Of a stretch of 32,222 bases of DNA, positions 14,052 through 21,500 are shown in pieces. The notes under the pieces are model-generated. The model searched no databases. It was given only the letters and a program-made list of their open reading frames with translations, and was not told the DNA's origin. Positions within the stretch are counted from its first letter, which is position 1, and every line of letters starts with the position of its first letter. Made by a program: the position numbers and the translations under genes. This DNA is from Halomonas sp. (GTDB lineage: Bacteria; Pseudomonadota; Gammaproteobacteria; Pseudomonadales; Halomonadaceae): NCBI GenBank assembly GCA_003553625.1, contig PWEV01000023.1:1-32222 (forward strand), read 5' to 3'.

Positions 14052-14249
14052 ATGCTCATCCTGACCCGCCGAGTCGGCGAGACCCTGATGATCGGAGACG
14101 ACATCACCGTGACGGTGTTGGGCGTCAAGGGAAATCAGGTTCGGATTGGTGTCAATGCCCCCAAGGACGTCGCCGTGCACCGCGAGGAGATCTATCAGCG
14201 GATCCAGCGCGAAAAGGGTGAGGAAGCCGCCACTGGCCACGACGATTGA
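14052..14249 (+). CDS. csrA: carbon storage regulator CsrA (RsmA), translational regulator
   Basis: CsrA is a small dimeric RNA-binding protein that binds GGA motifs in mRNA leaders, usually blocking the ribosome site, and is titrated by Rsm/Csr RNAs. The ATG at 14052, after an AAGGAGA ribosome site, gives [19 protein letters not shown] and 65 residues, close to E. coli (61) and Pseudomonas RsmA (61). The RNA-contact residues Leu4 and Arg44 (VHREEIY) are present. The tail EEAATGHDD is slightly longer than usual. It lies between lysC and a tRNA-Ser/tRNA-Arg cluster, as rsmA does in Pseudomonas. Its probable RNA antagonist is encoded at 4163-4340 in this same window. Confidence 0.98.
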   Translation: MLILTRRVGETLMIGDDITVTVLGVKGNQVRIGVNAPKDVAVHREEIYQRIQREKGEEAATGHDD

Positions 14250-14285
14250 CGTCGCCGGCGCACGAAAAAAGAGGCGAGGCCCCGC

Positions 14286-14314
14286 TGGACAAAGCGCTTC
14301 AGAATCGGTACGAT
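14286..14314 (+). promoter_or_regulatory. promoter of the tRNA-Ser/Arg cluster
   Basis: TGGACA (14286-14291) and TACGAT (14309-14314) have an ideal 17-base spacer, ending 17 bases before tRNA-Ser. Both elements match the sigma70 consensus well, as usual for tRNA genes. Confidence 0.7.
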
Positions 14315-14331
14315 ATGCGCCGTGTCGATAG

Positions 14332-14424
14332 GGAGAGGTGGCCGAGTGGCTGAAGGCGCTCCCCTGCTAAGGGAGTATGGGGTTTATAGCCTCATCGAGG
14401 GTTCGAATCCCTCCCTCTCCGCCA
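14332..14424 (+). tRNA. tRNA-Ser (anticodon GCT)
   Basis: The 7-bp acceptor stem pairs GGAGAGG (14332-14338) with CCTCTCC (14414-14420). A discriminator G and an encoded CCA follow. The anticodon arm CTCCC-CTGCTAA-GGGAG gives anticodon GCT, reading AGC and AGT serine codons. The long variable arm and GTTCGAATC T-loop are present. The length is 93 bases, right for a class II serine tRNA. Confidence 0.97.
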
Positions 14425-14475
14425 TGACGGCAAGACGCATGTCTCGCAGTGATGGACGATACGATTGAAGACCGG

Positions 14476-14552
14476 GCGCCCGTAGCTCAGCTGGATAGAG
14501 TACCTGACTACGAATCAGGGGGTCGGAGGTTCGAATCCTCCCGGGCGCGCCA
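14476..14552 (+). tRNA. tRNA-Arg (anticodon ACG), first copy
   Basis: The acceptor stem pairs GCGCCCG with CGGGCGC, followed by G and CCA. The anticodon arm CCTGA-CTACGAA-TCAGG gives anticodon ACG, read as ICG after deamination, decoding CGT, CGC and CGA. The D-loop AGCTCAGCTGGATAGAGT and T-loop GGTTCGAATCC are canonical. It has 77 bases. Confidence 0.97.
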
Positions 14553-14611
14553 CTTCAAGCCAGTTTCAGATCAGTGTTACGTGATGGCGTTCACGCTAAT
14601 CATCGCACCAC

Positions 14612-14688
14612 GCGCCCGTAGCTCAGCTGGATAGAGTACCTGACTACGAATCAGGGGGTCGGAGGTTCGAATCCTCCCGGGCGCGCCA
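14612..14688 (+). tRNA. tRNA-Arg (anticodon ACG), second identical copy
   Basis: All 77 bases are identical to the copy at 14476-14552. The 59-base spacer between them shows no promoter or terminator I can support, so both are probably processed from one precursor with tRNA-Ser. It is followed by a terminator at 14694-14730. Confidence 0.97.
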
Positions 14689-14693
14689 GATCC

Positions 14694-14730
14694 AGACCCG
14701 CTCTCTCAGGAGGGCGGGTCTTCTGCTTTT
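14694..14730 (+). terminator. intrinsic terminator of the tRNA cluster
   Basis: AGACCCGC (14694-14701) pairs with GCGGGTCT (14714-14721), followed by a T-rich stretch ending in four T (14727-14730). It begins six bases after the second tRNA-Arg. Confidence 0.7.
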
Positions 14731-14784
14731 CCCCCGTGTTGTTTCTGTCGTTGTGCCTGTTGGTTCGGTTCTGTTTCTGCTAGC

Positions 14785-14860
14785 CGGAGTCACCTGAGCA
14801 TGCGGGTGATTCCGCGATCGTTTGAGGCGCCGTCGCTGTTGCGACGAGCGCCTCTTTTTT
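14785..14860 (+). ncRNA. possible small RNA or stand-alone double hairpin with terminator
   Basis: The 185 bases between the tRNAs and dusC contain two hairpins after the tRNA terminator. The first pairs CGGAGTCACC (14785-14794) with GGTGATTCCG (14805-14814), with one G-T pair. The second is a strong terminator at 14824-14860. No ORF with a ribosome site and no convincing promoter is seen. It could be a short sRNA or simply a back-up terminator for tRNA readthrough. Confidence 0.3.
14824..14860 (+). terminator. strong intrinsic terminator, plus strand
   Basis: GAGGCGC-CGTCG (14824-14835) pairs with CGACG-A-GCGCCTC (14842-14854, one bulged A), followed by six T (14855-14860). The polarity is plus strand, so it does not serve the convergent minus-strand dusC. 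Confidence 0.85.
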
Positions 14861-14885
14861 ATGCCGCAAGTGTTTATGCCGCAAG
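14861..14885. repeat. 10-base direct repeat at the dusC 3' end
   Basis: ATGCCGCAAG occurs at 14861-14870 and again at 14876-14885, with the dusC stop codon at 14874-14876. It looks like a small local duplication. Confidence 0.6.
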
Positions 14886-15863
14886 CCCGGTGAGCAGCTC
14901 GCTCAGATTGTTGATGCGCTTGAGCCGCTCGAATCTTCGTGCAGCCTCAGGATCCCGGGCGCGCATGTGGTTCAGCCACTGCTTGAGCAGGGAGGCCACG
15001 ACGCGATCGGTCAGAGTGCTACGCTGCAGGTGGGCGAAGCGAATCAGGATCTCGGCTCGAGCCCCCCACGGCGTTTCCGGGAGGCGTTTCCCGGTAAGCT
15101 GCCAGTGGCGGATGCGCGGAGCCAGCCAGGGGTCGGCCAGGGCGCCGCGACCGATCATCACGTCGCGACAGCCCGACAGGGTGCGAGCCCGCCAGTAGTC
15201 CTCGAGGCTCCAGATATCGCCGTTGGCAACCACCGGAATCGACAGACGACTCCGGATGCGCCCGATCCACTCCCAGTGGGCGGGGGGGCGGTAGCCTTCG
15301 TTACGAGTGCGGCCGTGCACCACCAGCTGGCGAGCGCCACCAGCCTCGGCGGCCAGGGCACAGCTCAGGGCCAGGCGGCGGTCGGCAAAACCGAGGCGGA
15401 TCTTGGCGGTAACCGGGATGGCGTGGCCCACGGCCCCGTGGACAGCCGCCACCGCGGCGCGCACCCGCGCCGGGTCCCGCAACAAGGAGGCGCCGCCATC
15501 GTGGCGGTTGACCAGCTTGGCGGGGCAGCCGAAATTGAGATCCAGGCTGGTGGCCCCTAGGTTCAACGCCTGGCGGGCGTTGGCGGCCAGCGCCTCCGGG
15601 TCGGCGCCGAGCAGCTGCAGGTGCACTGGTATGCCCACTGGGGTCGAGACGACGGGGCAAAGCAACTCTGGGCAGTGCTTGTGGAAGACCCGTGGGGGTA
15701 GGCGAGCGTCGACGACTCTCACGAATTCGGTGACCGTCCAGTCGAAGCCCGGCTGGCGAGTCAGCAGGTCCCGGGTGTGGGCGTCGATGACGCCTTCCAT
15801 CGGCGCCAGACCGATCCGTCCCGGCGGCTCTTGTAGTAAATTAACAACGCTGACTTCCACCAT
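14874..15863 (-). CDS. dusC: tRNA-dihydrouridine synthase, DusC type
   Basis: Dus enzymes are FMN-dependent reductases that convert uridine to dihydrouridine in tRNA D-loops; DusC acts at position 16 in E. coli. The protein shows the TIM-barrel start IGLAPMEGVIDAHTRDLLT and the DusC-like TEFVRVVDARLPPRVFHKHCPEL. The catalytic Cys113 lies in LNFGCPAKLVNRHDGGASLL, and VANGDIWSLEDYWR and VMIGRGALADPW follow. The C-terminal helical RNA-binding domain ends NNLSELLTGLAA. I chose the ATG at 15863 (329 residues); a TTG at 15887 is also in frame, and neither has a clear ribosome site. It diverges from oadG and converges on the tRNA cluster, a fitting but possibly chance neighbour for a tRNA modifier. 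Confidence 0.9.
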   Translation of the reverse strand: MVEVSVVNLLQEPPGRIGLAPMEGVIDAHTRDLLTRQPGFDWTVTEFVRVVDARLPPRVFHKHCPELLCPVVSTPVGIPVHLQLLGADPEALAANARQALNLGATSLDLNFGCPAKLVNRHDGGASLLRDPARVRAAVAAVHGAVGHAIPVTAKIRLGFADRRLALSCALAAEAGGARQLVVHGRTRNEGYRPPAHWEWIGRIRSRLSIPVVANGDIWSLEDYWRARTLSGCRDVMIGRGALADPWLAPRIRHWQLTGKRLPETPWGARAEILIRFAHLQRSTLTDRVVASLLKQWLNHMRARDPEAARRFERLKRINNLSELLTGLAA

Positions 15864-15877
15864 GACACCATTGCAAT

Positions 15878-15921
15878 TTGTCGACAATCTGGCAGGTTAT
15901 AGCATCAGAAAAATTGCGCAA
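15878..15921. promoter_or_regulatory. palindromes in the dusC-oadG divergent intergenic region
   Basis: The 116 bases between the dusC and oadG starts hold two small perfect palindromes, TTGTCGACAA (15878-15887) and TTGCGCAA (15914-15921). They could be regulator half-sites, but I recognise no regulator and no strong promoter. Confidence 0.2.
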
Positions 15922-15979
15922 GACGCCATGTCGTTGAGTCATCACCGCATGGTGGCTGAAGATCACACGGAGGCACCCT

Positions 15980-16234
15980 ATGCGGGATTTCGAGCTGCTG
16001 GAGGAAGGTCTGGCCCTGATGGGTCTGGGCATGGGCTTCGTTTTTGTTTTTCTTACCGTTCTGGTGATTACCGTCACCTTGATGTCGCTGCTCCTCCGGC
16101 GCTTCGCTCCCGCACCGGTCGAGTCTGCCGCTTCCGGTGTCGCCCGTCCGGCGCCCCCTGCGCAGCAGGATGAAGAGGTGATGGCGGTGATCGGTGTCGC
16201 CCTGCATCGCTATCGTCAGCGCCATCGTCGCTGA
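15980..16234 (+). CDS. oadG: oxaloacetate decarboxylase, gamma subunit
   Basis: OadG is the small membrane subunit that links the biotin-carrying alpha subunit to the Na+-pumping beta subunit. The 84-residue protein has one transmembrane helix (about residues 13-40, [25 protein letters not shown]). A Pro/Ala-rich linker follows, then a cytoplasmic C-terminal part ([20 protein letters not shown]) that matches the tail binding the alpha subunit in the family. GGAGG precedes the ATG. The order oadG-oadA-oadB is the normal operon order, with 52 bases before oadA. Confidence 0.92.
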   Translation: MRDFELLEEGLALMGLGMGFVFVFLTVLVITVTLMSLLLRRFAPAPVESAASGVARPAPPAQQDEEVMAVIGVALHRYRQRHRR

Positions 16235-16286
16235 CGCGCTCCCCTTTTGCCTTATCCCTCTCCCCCGAAAATACAAGGTCACTTCC

Positions 16287-18140
16287 ATGACTGACAACGC
16301 TCGCCCGCTCGGCATCACCGACGTCGTCCTGCGTGATGCCCACCAATCGCTGTTTGCCACGCGCATGCGCCTGGACGATATGCTGCCCATTGCTGAAAAG
16401 CTGGATCGTGTCGGCTTCTGGTCGCTGGAATCCTGGGGGGGGGCCACCTTCGACGCCTGCATTCGCTACCTGGGTGAGGATCCCTGGGAACGCATCCGCG
16501 CGCTCAAGGCGGCCATGCCCAATACTCCACAGCAGATGCTGCTGCGCGGGCAGAATCTGCTGGGCTATCGCCACTACGGCGACGACGTGGTGGACCGGTT
16601 CGTCGAGCGGGCCAAGACCAACGGCGTCGACGTGTTCCGCGTGTTCGACGCCATGAACGACCCGCGCAACCTGGAGCGCGCCATTCGGGCGGTACGCAAC
16701 GTGGAGGGTCACGCCCAGGGCACGCTCTCCTATACCGTGAGCCCGGTGCACACCCTGGACGGCTGGGTCGAACTCGGGAAGACCATCGCCGCCATGGGCG
16801 CCGATTCCCTCTGCATCAAGGACATGGCCGGTCTGCTCAAGCCCTACGACGCCTATGAACTGGTCACCAAGCTCAAGGCCGCGGTGGACATCCCGATCCA
16901 TATGCAGTGCCACGCTACCACCGGACTCTCCACCTCCACCATCCTCAAGGCCGCCGAAGCGGGCATCGACAACGTCGATACTGCCATCTCCTCGATGTCG
17001 ATGACCTACGGCCACAGCCCCACCGAGTCGGTGGTGGCCATTCTCCAGGGTACCGAGCGCGACACCGGGCTGGACCTCGAACTGCTCGAGGAGATCGCCG
17101 CCTACTTCCGCGAGGTGCGCAAGAAGTACGCCGCCTTCGAGGGCTCGCTGAAGGGTATCGACTCGCGGATCCTGATCGCCCAGGTGCCGGGCGGCATGCT
17201 CACCAACATGGAGGGGCAGCTCAAGGAGCAGGGCGCCGGTGACAAGCTCGATGACGTCCTGCTGGAGATTCCCAGGGTGCGCGAGGATCTGGGATTCATC
17301 CCTCTGGTTACCCCCACGTCCCAGATCGTCGGCACCCAGGCGGTGATGAACGTGATGATGGGCGAGCGCTACAAGTCGATCTCCAAGGAGGTCCAGGCGC
17401 TGCTCAAGGGCGAGTACGGCGCTGCCCCGGCCGAGGTCAACAGGGAGCTGCAGGCCCGCGTACTGGAAGGCAAGGAGCCGATCACCTGCCGCCCCGCGGA
17501 TATGCTCGAGGCCGAGATGGACAATCTGGCCAAGGAGCTCAAGACGAAGGCCAAGGCGGACGGTATCCGCCTGGCCGAGGGCGAGCGCGAGATCGATGAC
17601 GTGTTGACCTACGCGCTCTTCCCCCAGATCGGCCTGAAGTTTCTCAAGAACCGCGATAATCCCGACGCCTTCGAGCCGGCGCCCCAAGCCCCCGGTAAAG
17701 AGACCCCGGATGCCAGCGCCAATTTGCCGGCCGCTTCGCAGAAGGGTGGAGCCCAGGCCCAGGTGCCGGCCACCCAGGGCGCTGCGCCGGCTGGCCCCGA
17801 GACCTACACCGTCAAGGTCAACGGCAAGGCCTATGTGGTCGAGGTCGCCGAGGGTGGCGAGATCGCCGATGTTCAGGAGAAGAATGGCGGTGCCCAGCCG
17901 GCGGCTGCCGAAGCGGCGCCGGCCGCCACCGGCGAGCTGATCAGTGCCCCGCTGGCCGGCAACATCTTCAAGGTCAACGTGCGACCGGGCGATGCGGTCA
18001 AGGAGGGGGACGTGGTGATCATTCTCGAGGCGATGAAGATGGAGACCGAGGTGCGCGCGGCAAGCGCCGGTACCGTCTCTGCCGTCAAGGTTGGCGAGGG
18101 CGACAGCGTCTCCGTCGGCGACGTGCTCATCGAACTCTAA
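16287..18140 (+). CDS. oadA: oxaloacetate decarboxylase, alpha subunit (biotin-containing)
   Basis: OadA carries out carboxyl transfer from oxaloacetate to biotin, giving pyruvate; OadB then releases CO2 and pumps Na+ out. The ATG at 16287 gives [21 protein letters not shown] and 617 residues. The carboxyltransferase domain (about 8-470) has Asp17 in LRDAHQSL, the [19 protein letters not shown] segment with the presumed carbamylated lysine, and the metal ligands in [10 protein letters not shown] Pro/Ala-rich linker of about 45 residues follows. The C-terminal biotinyl domain contains EAMKME with Lys584 as the biotin site. AAGGT lies ahead of the start. It lies between oadG and oadB; the three form one membrane complex. 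A pyruvate carboxylase B subunit is the main alternative, excluded by oadG and oadB. Confidence 0.96.
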   Translation: MTDNARPLGITDVVLRDAHQSLFATRMRLDDMLPIAEKLDRVGFWSLESWGGATFDACIRYLGEDPWERIRALKAAMPNTPQQMLLRGQNLLGYRHYGDDVVDRFVERAKTNGVDVFRVFDAMNDPRNLERAIRAVRNVEGHAQGTLSYTVSPVHTLDGWVELGKTIAAMGADSLCIKDMAGLLKPYDAYELVTKLKAAVDIPIHMQCHATTGLSTSTILKAAEAGIDNVDTAISSMSMTYGHSPTESVVAILQGTERDTGLDLELLEEIAAYFREVRKKYAAFEGSLKGIDSRILIAQVPGGMLTNMEGQLKEQGAGDKLDDVLLEIPRVREDLGFIPLVTPTSQIVGTQAVMNVMMGERYKSISKEVQALLKGEYGAAPAEVNRELQARVLEGKEPITCRPADMLEAEMDNLAKELKTKAKADGIRLAEGEREIDDVLTYALFPQIGLKFLKNRDNPDAFEPAPQAPGKETPDASANLPAASQKGGAQAQVPATQGAAPAGPETYTVKVNGKAYVVEVAEGGEIADVQEKNGGAQPAAAEAAPAATGELISAPLAGNIFKVNVRPGDAVKEGDVVIILEAMKMETEVRAASAGTVSAVKVGEGDSVSVGDVLIEL

Positions 18141-18150
18141 GGGCCTCCCC

Positions 18151-19473
18151 ATGGAAAACCTGGTAACTCTCTGGTACGGCTCGGGGGCCTACAACCTGAC
18201 CCTCGGCCAGGCCGTGATGATCTTGGTGGGCCTGGTGCTGTTGTACCTGGCCATCGCCAAGAAGTTCGAGCCGCTGCTGCTGGTGCCGATCGGCTTCGGT
18301 GGCATCCTGGCCAACATCCCCGAGGCGGGTCTGGCCATTTCGGCCCTGGATCAGGCCATCGAGGTGGCGCGCCCAGCGGTGCTCCATCAGATGGCCTCGG
18401 CGCTGGGGGCGACCCTGGACCCGCTGGCCGGCCAGGAGGCGTGGCGTGCCACCCTCAAGGCGCTGGTCGACAACGGCGCCTCGCCGGATCAGCTGCGCGC
18501 CGCCAAGGACGTGGCGACGAATGTGGGATTCGGTGACGGCTTGCTCTACACCTTCTACCAGGTCGCGGTTGCCTCTGGCATCGCGCCGCTGATCATCTTC
18601 ATGGGCGTAGGGGCAATGACCGATTTCGGTCCGCTGCTGGCCAACCCGCGTACCCTGTTCCTGGGCGCCGCCGCTCAGTTCGGCATCTTCGCTACCCTGT
18701 TCGGCGCGGTAGGCATGTCGGCCATGGGCTGGATGGACTTCTCCCTCGAGCAGTCTGCGGCCATCGGCATCATCGGCGGTGCCGATGGCCCCACCTCGAT
18801 CTATGTGTCGAGCGTGCTGGCGCCGGAGCTGCTGGGGGCCATCGCCGTGGCCGCCTACGCCTACATGGCGCTGGTGCCGATGATTCAGCCACCGATCATG
18901 AAGCTGCTCACCACCAAGCGTGAGCGCGAGATCACCATGACCCAGCTGCGCCCGGTGTCGAAGCTCGAGAAGATCGTCTTCCCGCTGGCCTTGCTGATGC
19001 TGGTGGCGCTGTTCCTACCGGATGCCTCGCCGCTGCTGGGGATGTTCTGCTTCGGCAACCTGATGCGCGAATGCGGCGTGGTGGAGCGCCTGACCGACAC
19101 CGCCCAGAACGCCCTGATCAACATCGTGACCATCGTGCTGGGTCTGGCCGTGGGGTCCCGCCTGATGGCCGAGAGTTTCCTGGCGCTGGAGACCCTGGGG
19201 ATCATGGCGCTGGGCATGGTGGCCTTCGCCATCGGCACCGCCGCCGGCATTCTCATGGCCAAGCTCATGAATGTGATGAGCAAGATGCCGATCAACCCGC
19301 TGATCGGCGCCGCCGGCGTCTCCGCGGTGCCCATGGCGGCACGGGTCGCCAACAAGGTGGGGCTGGAGTCCAACCCCCACAACTTCCTGCTGATGCACGC
19401 CATGGGGCCCAACGTGGCCGGCGTGATCGGCTCGGCGGTGGCTGCAGGGGTGATGATCAAGTACCTGGGCTGA
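18151..19473 (+). CDS. oadB: oxaloacetate decarboxylase, beta subunit (Na+ pump)
   Basis: OadB is the integral membrane subunit that decarboxylates carboxybiotin and exports Na+. The open frame extends into oadA, but the ATG at 18151 gives [19 protein letters not shown] and 440 residues (Klebsiella about 433). Family motifs are [55 protein letters not shown] with the conserved Asp, and the C-terminal [23 protein letters not shown] and [19 protein letters not shown]. Many hydrophobic segments are present. It starts 10 bases after oadA. A hairpin at 19493-19522 separates it from the convergent yigZ. Confidence 0.96.
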   Translation: MENLVTLWYGSGAYNLTLGQAVMILVGLVLLYLAIAKKFEPLLLVPIGFGGILANIPEAGLAISALDQAIEVARPAVLHQMASALGATLDPLAGQEAWRATLKALVDNGASPDQLRAAKDVATNVGFGDGLLYTFYQVAVASGIAPLIIFMGVGAMTDFGPLLANPRTLFLGAAAQFGIFATLFGAVGMSAMGWMDFSLEQSAAIGIIGGADGPTSIYVSSVLAPELLGAIAVAAYAYMALVPMIQPPIMKLLTTKREREITMTQLRPVSKLEKIVFPLALLMLVALFLPDASPLLGMFCFGNLMRECGVVERLTDTAQNALINIVTIVLGLAVGSRLMAESFLALETLGIMALGMVAFAIGTAAGILMAKLMNVMSKMPINPLIGAAGVSAVPMAARVANKVGLESNPHNFLLMHAMGPNVAGVIGSAVAAGVMIKYLG

Positions 19474-19492
19474 GATCCACCGGCAGGGCCAT

Positions 19493-19522
19493 GCCAACGG
19501 CGCCCTGCGGGGCGCCGTTGGC
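19493..19522. terminator. hairpin between convergent oadB and yigZ
   Basis: A perfect 12-bp stem (19493-19504 with 19511-19522) around a CTGCGG loop lies in the 60 bases between the two stop codons. Neither strand has a T tract, so the terminator role, probably bidirectional, is inferred. Confidence 0.5.
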
Positions 19523-19533
19523 GGCAGAAGGCG

Positions 19534-20151
19534 TCACTTGTCGAGCAATGTCAGCCGCCCGCGCAGCCGCGACTCGAGCTCGCCGAGGTCGACGGGGGTG
19601 TCGCTGGGCCAGCCCACGGTCAGCACGACGCCCTCGGCGGCGTAGTCGGCGGCCTCCACGGGTACGTGGTGTTCGACCAGCCAGGCGCGAGCCTCGGCCT
19701 CGCCGGCGAAGTCGACCTTCAACAACAGCGCGTTCCGCTCCACCACCTGACGACGCGGCAGGCACTCTAGGGCCTGGGCGACCGCCTGGGCGTAGGCCCG
19801 GGCCAGACCGCCGGTGCCCAGCTTCTTGCCGCCGAAGTAGCGTGTCACCACGCAGCCGACCTGGCCCAACCCGGACCCCTCGAGCACGCGATACATGGGC
19901 CTCCCGGCGGTGCCGCCGGGTTCGCCGTCGTCCGAAAAGCCGATGGCGGCCTGTTCGCCGGGCGGGCCGGCGATGAAGGCGGTGCAGTGGTGGCTGGCTC
20001 CGGGGTGTCGTCGCCGCGCCTCTGCCAGCAGTGACTCGAAGGCGGTCACATCGGGGGCGTGGCAGAGCCAGGTAATGAAGCGGCTCTTGTCCACCTCCAG
20101 CTCGCTTTCCCGCCACGCGCCGGGGAGAAGGTTGGGGACGGGGTAGCGCAT
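19534..20151 (-). CDS. yigZ: YigZ/IMPACT family protein
   Basis: The 205-residue protein matches the bacterial YigZ family in length and layout. An N-terminal UPF0029/IMPACT domain (about 15-130) has KSRFITWLCHAPDV, GFSDDGEPGGTAGRPMYRVLEG and CVVTRYFGGKKLGTGGLARAY. A smaller C-terminal DUF1949-like ferredoxin-fold domain follows. The biochemical role of bacterial YigZ is not settled; the eukaryotic relative IMPACT regulates the kinase GCN2. The start codon shares its A with the stop of the upstream S24 gene (TGATG), so translation is likely coupled and the gene is probably read from the SOS-controlled promoter at 20672-20727. SOS control of yigZ would be unusual. Confidence 0.93.
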   Translation of the reverse strand: MRYPVPNLLPGAWRESELEVDKSRFITWLCHAPDVTAFESLLAEARRRHPGASHHCTAFIAGPPGEQAAIGFSDDGEPGGTAGRPMYRVLEGSGLGQVGCVVTRYFGGKKLGTGGLARAYAQAVAQALECLPRRQVVERNALLLKVDFAGEAEARAWLVEHHVPVEAADYAAEGVVLTVGWPSDTPVDLGELESRLRGRLTLLDK

Positions 20152-20636
20152 CAGGCGGCCAGTTCCTCCTGGCGCACCACGCCCATCACCAGACCCAGCA
20201 CCTGGATGTCGCTGTTCCTCAGGAAGATCGGCGCCATGCGTTCGTTGGCGGGCTGCAGGCGGACGCCTGACTTCTCGATGTAGAGCTTCTTCAGGGTGAC
20301 CTCCTGGTTGTTGATCATCACCACGGCAGTCTCACCGTTCTCGGCGCTCTCCTGACGCTCGATGATGATCACATCTCCATCGAATATGTTGCAATCGATC
20401 ATGGAATTGCCGCGGACCCGCAGGGCGTAGGTGTTGCGGCGCACCATGCGTCCGGGTACCCGGATGGTGGCGCTGTCCAGACAGGCCTCGATGGGCAGCC
20501 CCGCAGAGACGCTGCCGAGCAGCGGTATCTCGACCAGGCGGTCGTCAGCCGCGTCGGGTCCCTCCAGGGAAGCCCAGGCCTCGGCCAGGGGAAGGTTGGG
20601 TCGGCGAAGAAGGTACCGGGCGTTGACCTCGGGCAT
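20151..20636 (-). CDS. LexA-like S24 peptidase without a DNA-binding domain (UmuD/LexA C-terminal type)
   Basis: The 161-residue protein is the self-cleaving S24 domain alone. A LexA-type cleavage pair Ala45-Gly46 lies in GSVSAGLPIEA. The catalytic Ser78 is in VRGNSMIDCNIFDGDVI and Lys116 in EVTLKKLY, with spacing as in LexA. The first 32 residues show no winged-helix domain, so it cannot be a classical LexA repressor. The frame is open further upstream, but that segment would include the SOS box and promoter; the ATG at 20636 has a good AGGAGA site. Related single-domain proteins include UmuD, but no umuC follows. Instead yigZ starts on its stop codon. RecA-stimulated self-cleavage is inferred from motifs; the function of the cleaved form is unknown. 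Confidence 0.85.
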   Translation of the reverse strand: MPEVNARYLLRRPNLPLAEAWASLEGPDAADDRLVEIPLLGSVSAGLPIEACLDSATIRVPGRMVRRNTYALRVRGNSMIDCNIFDGDVIIIERQESAENGETAVVMINNQEVTLKKLYIEKSGVRLQPANERMAPIFLRNSDIQVLGLVMGVVRQEELAA

Positions 20637-20671
20637 GACGTGAGTCTCCTGTCGTCGGCTTCGCTGGCTGG

Positions 20672-20727
20672 ATACTGTCAAGATATACAGTATCCGGGAA
20701 GCATAGCAGGGGCGGCCAATCTCGCAA
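20672..20727 (-). promoter_or_regulatory. promoter and LexA (SOS) box of the S24-yigZ pair
   Basis: On the minus strand TTGCGA (20727-20722) and TATGCT (20705-20700), spaced by 16 bases, are followed at once by CTGT-N8-ACAG (operator frame 20672-20693, a 22-base near-palindrome). LexA binding would block the start site, just as at recA. The operator match is complete in all eight key bases. Confidence 0.9.
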
Positions 20728-20749
20728 GGGGAGACCATCGTCGCAAGGT

Positions 20750-20763
20750 TTGACCCGGATCAA
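20750..20763. promoter_or_regulatory. FNR/Anr-type binding site upstream of ccmA
   Basis: TTGAC-N4-ATCAA matches nine of ten fixed bases of TTGAT-N4-ATCAA, the FNR/Anr/Dnr site. Its centre lies about 70 bases before a start site predicted from CTGGCA (20791-20796) and TAGAGT (20815-20820), a distance that suits class I activation. Oxygen-linked control of cytochrome c maturation makes sense. It could instead act on the divergent S24 gene. Confidence 0.55.
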
Positions 20764-20852
20764 CCGCGACCGGCTGACGCAGCCGGGAATCTGGCAGGAA
20801 AACCGCTTTCCGTGTAGAGTCTCGAGCCAAATTACTCATCCCGGAGTGCGCC

Positions 20853-21500
20853 TTGAGCCTGAGCCTGCAAGCCCGACAGTTGGCCTGCGAACGGGATGAT
20901 CGCTGGCTCTTCGAGGACCTCGATCTGGACATCCGCGCTGGCGAGATCGTGCGGATCGAAGGGCCCAACGGTAGCGGCAAGACTACCCTGCTGAAGATCC
21001 TCTCCGGCCAGCTGGCCGATTACCAGGGCGAGCTGTTCTGGAACGGCATGCCGATGCGTGAATCCCGGCGGGCCTTCCTCGAGAGCCTGCTTTACCTGGG
21101 CCATGCGCCGGGCGTGAAGGCCGCCCTGACGCCGTTGGAGAACCTGACCTGGTATCAGGCTCTGGCTGGCGAAAGCGACAATGAGGCGGCACGCCTGGCG
21201 GCGCTGGAGTCGGTGGGACTGGTGGGCTACGAGGATGTGGCGGTCGGGCAGCTGTCGGCCGGGCAGCAGCGCCGGGTGGCGTTGGCCCGCCTGGCGCTGA
21301 CGCCGCGGCCCCTCTGGGTGCTCGACGAGCCCTTCACCGCCATCGACCGCGACGGCGTGGCGGCGCTGGAGGAGCGGCTGATCGTGCATGCTCGCGCAGG
21401 CGGCTGCGTGCTGGTCACCACCCACCATGAGCTGAGGAAGACCGACGAGCTGCGCCGCGTGCAACTGGGTAGAGGAGGGCAGTCTCATGGCGGTCTCTGA
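20853..21500 (+). CDS. ccmA: cytochrome c maturation ABC transporter ATPase CcmA
   Basis: CcmA is the cytosolic ATPase of the CcmABCD complex, which releases heme-loaded CcmE in System I cytochrome c biogenesis. The 215-residue protein has Walker A GPNGSGKTT (Lys43), the signature LSAGQQRRVALARL, Walker B PLWVLDEPF and the H-loop TTHHEL. The start is TTG at 20853, chosen because GGAG lies at the right distance and because MSLSLQARQL aligns with the family start; no upstream ATG fits. It is the first gene of a nine-gene operon. An FNR-like box lies about 100 bases upstream. Its end overlaps the ccmB start by 14 bases. Confidence 0.95.
   Translation: MSLSLQARQLACERDDRWLFEDLDLDIRAGEIVRIEGPNGSGKTTLLKILSGQLADYQGELFWNGMPMRESRRAFLESLLYLGHAPGVKAALTPLENLTWYQALAGESDNEAARLAALESVGLVGYEDVAVGQLSAGQQRRVALARLALTPRPLWVLDEPFTAIDRDGVAALEERLIVHARAGGCVLVTTHHELRKTDELRRVQLGRGGQSHGGL

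Noticed and set aside
14332..14688. tRNA cluster as a phage or island attachment site
   Set aside because: No integrase, partial tRNA repeat or foreign gene lies beside it; the second tRNA-Arg is a complete gene, not an attachment remnant.
16074..18152. 692-codon minus-strand ORF opposite oadA
   Set aside because: It is antisense to a gene with a complete biotin-dependent carboxyltransferase sequence and shows no domain.
20637..20738. Longer N-terminus for the S24 protein
   Set aside because: The extra codons would be translated from the SOS box and promoter, and the resulting peptide has no helix-turn-helix; the ATG at 20636 has a good ribosome site.
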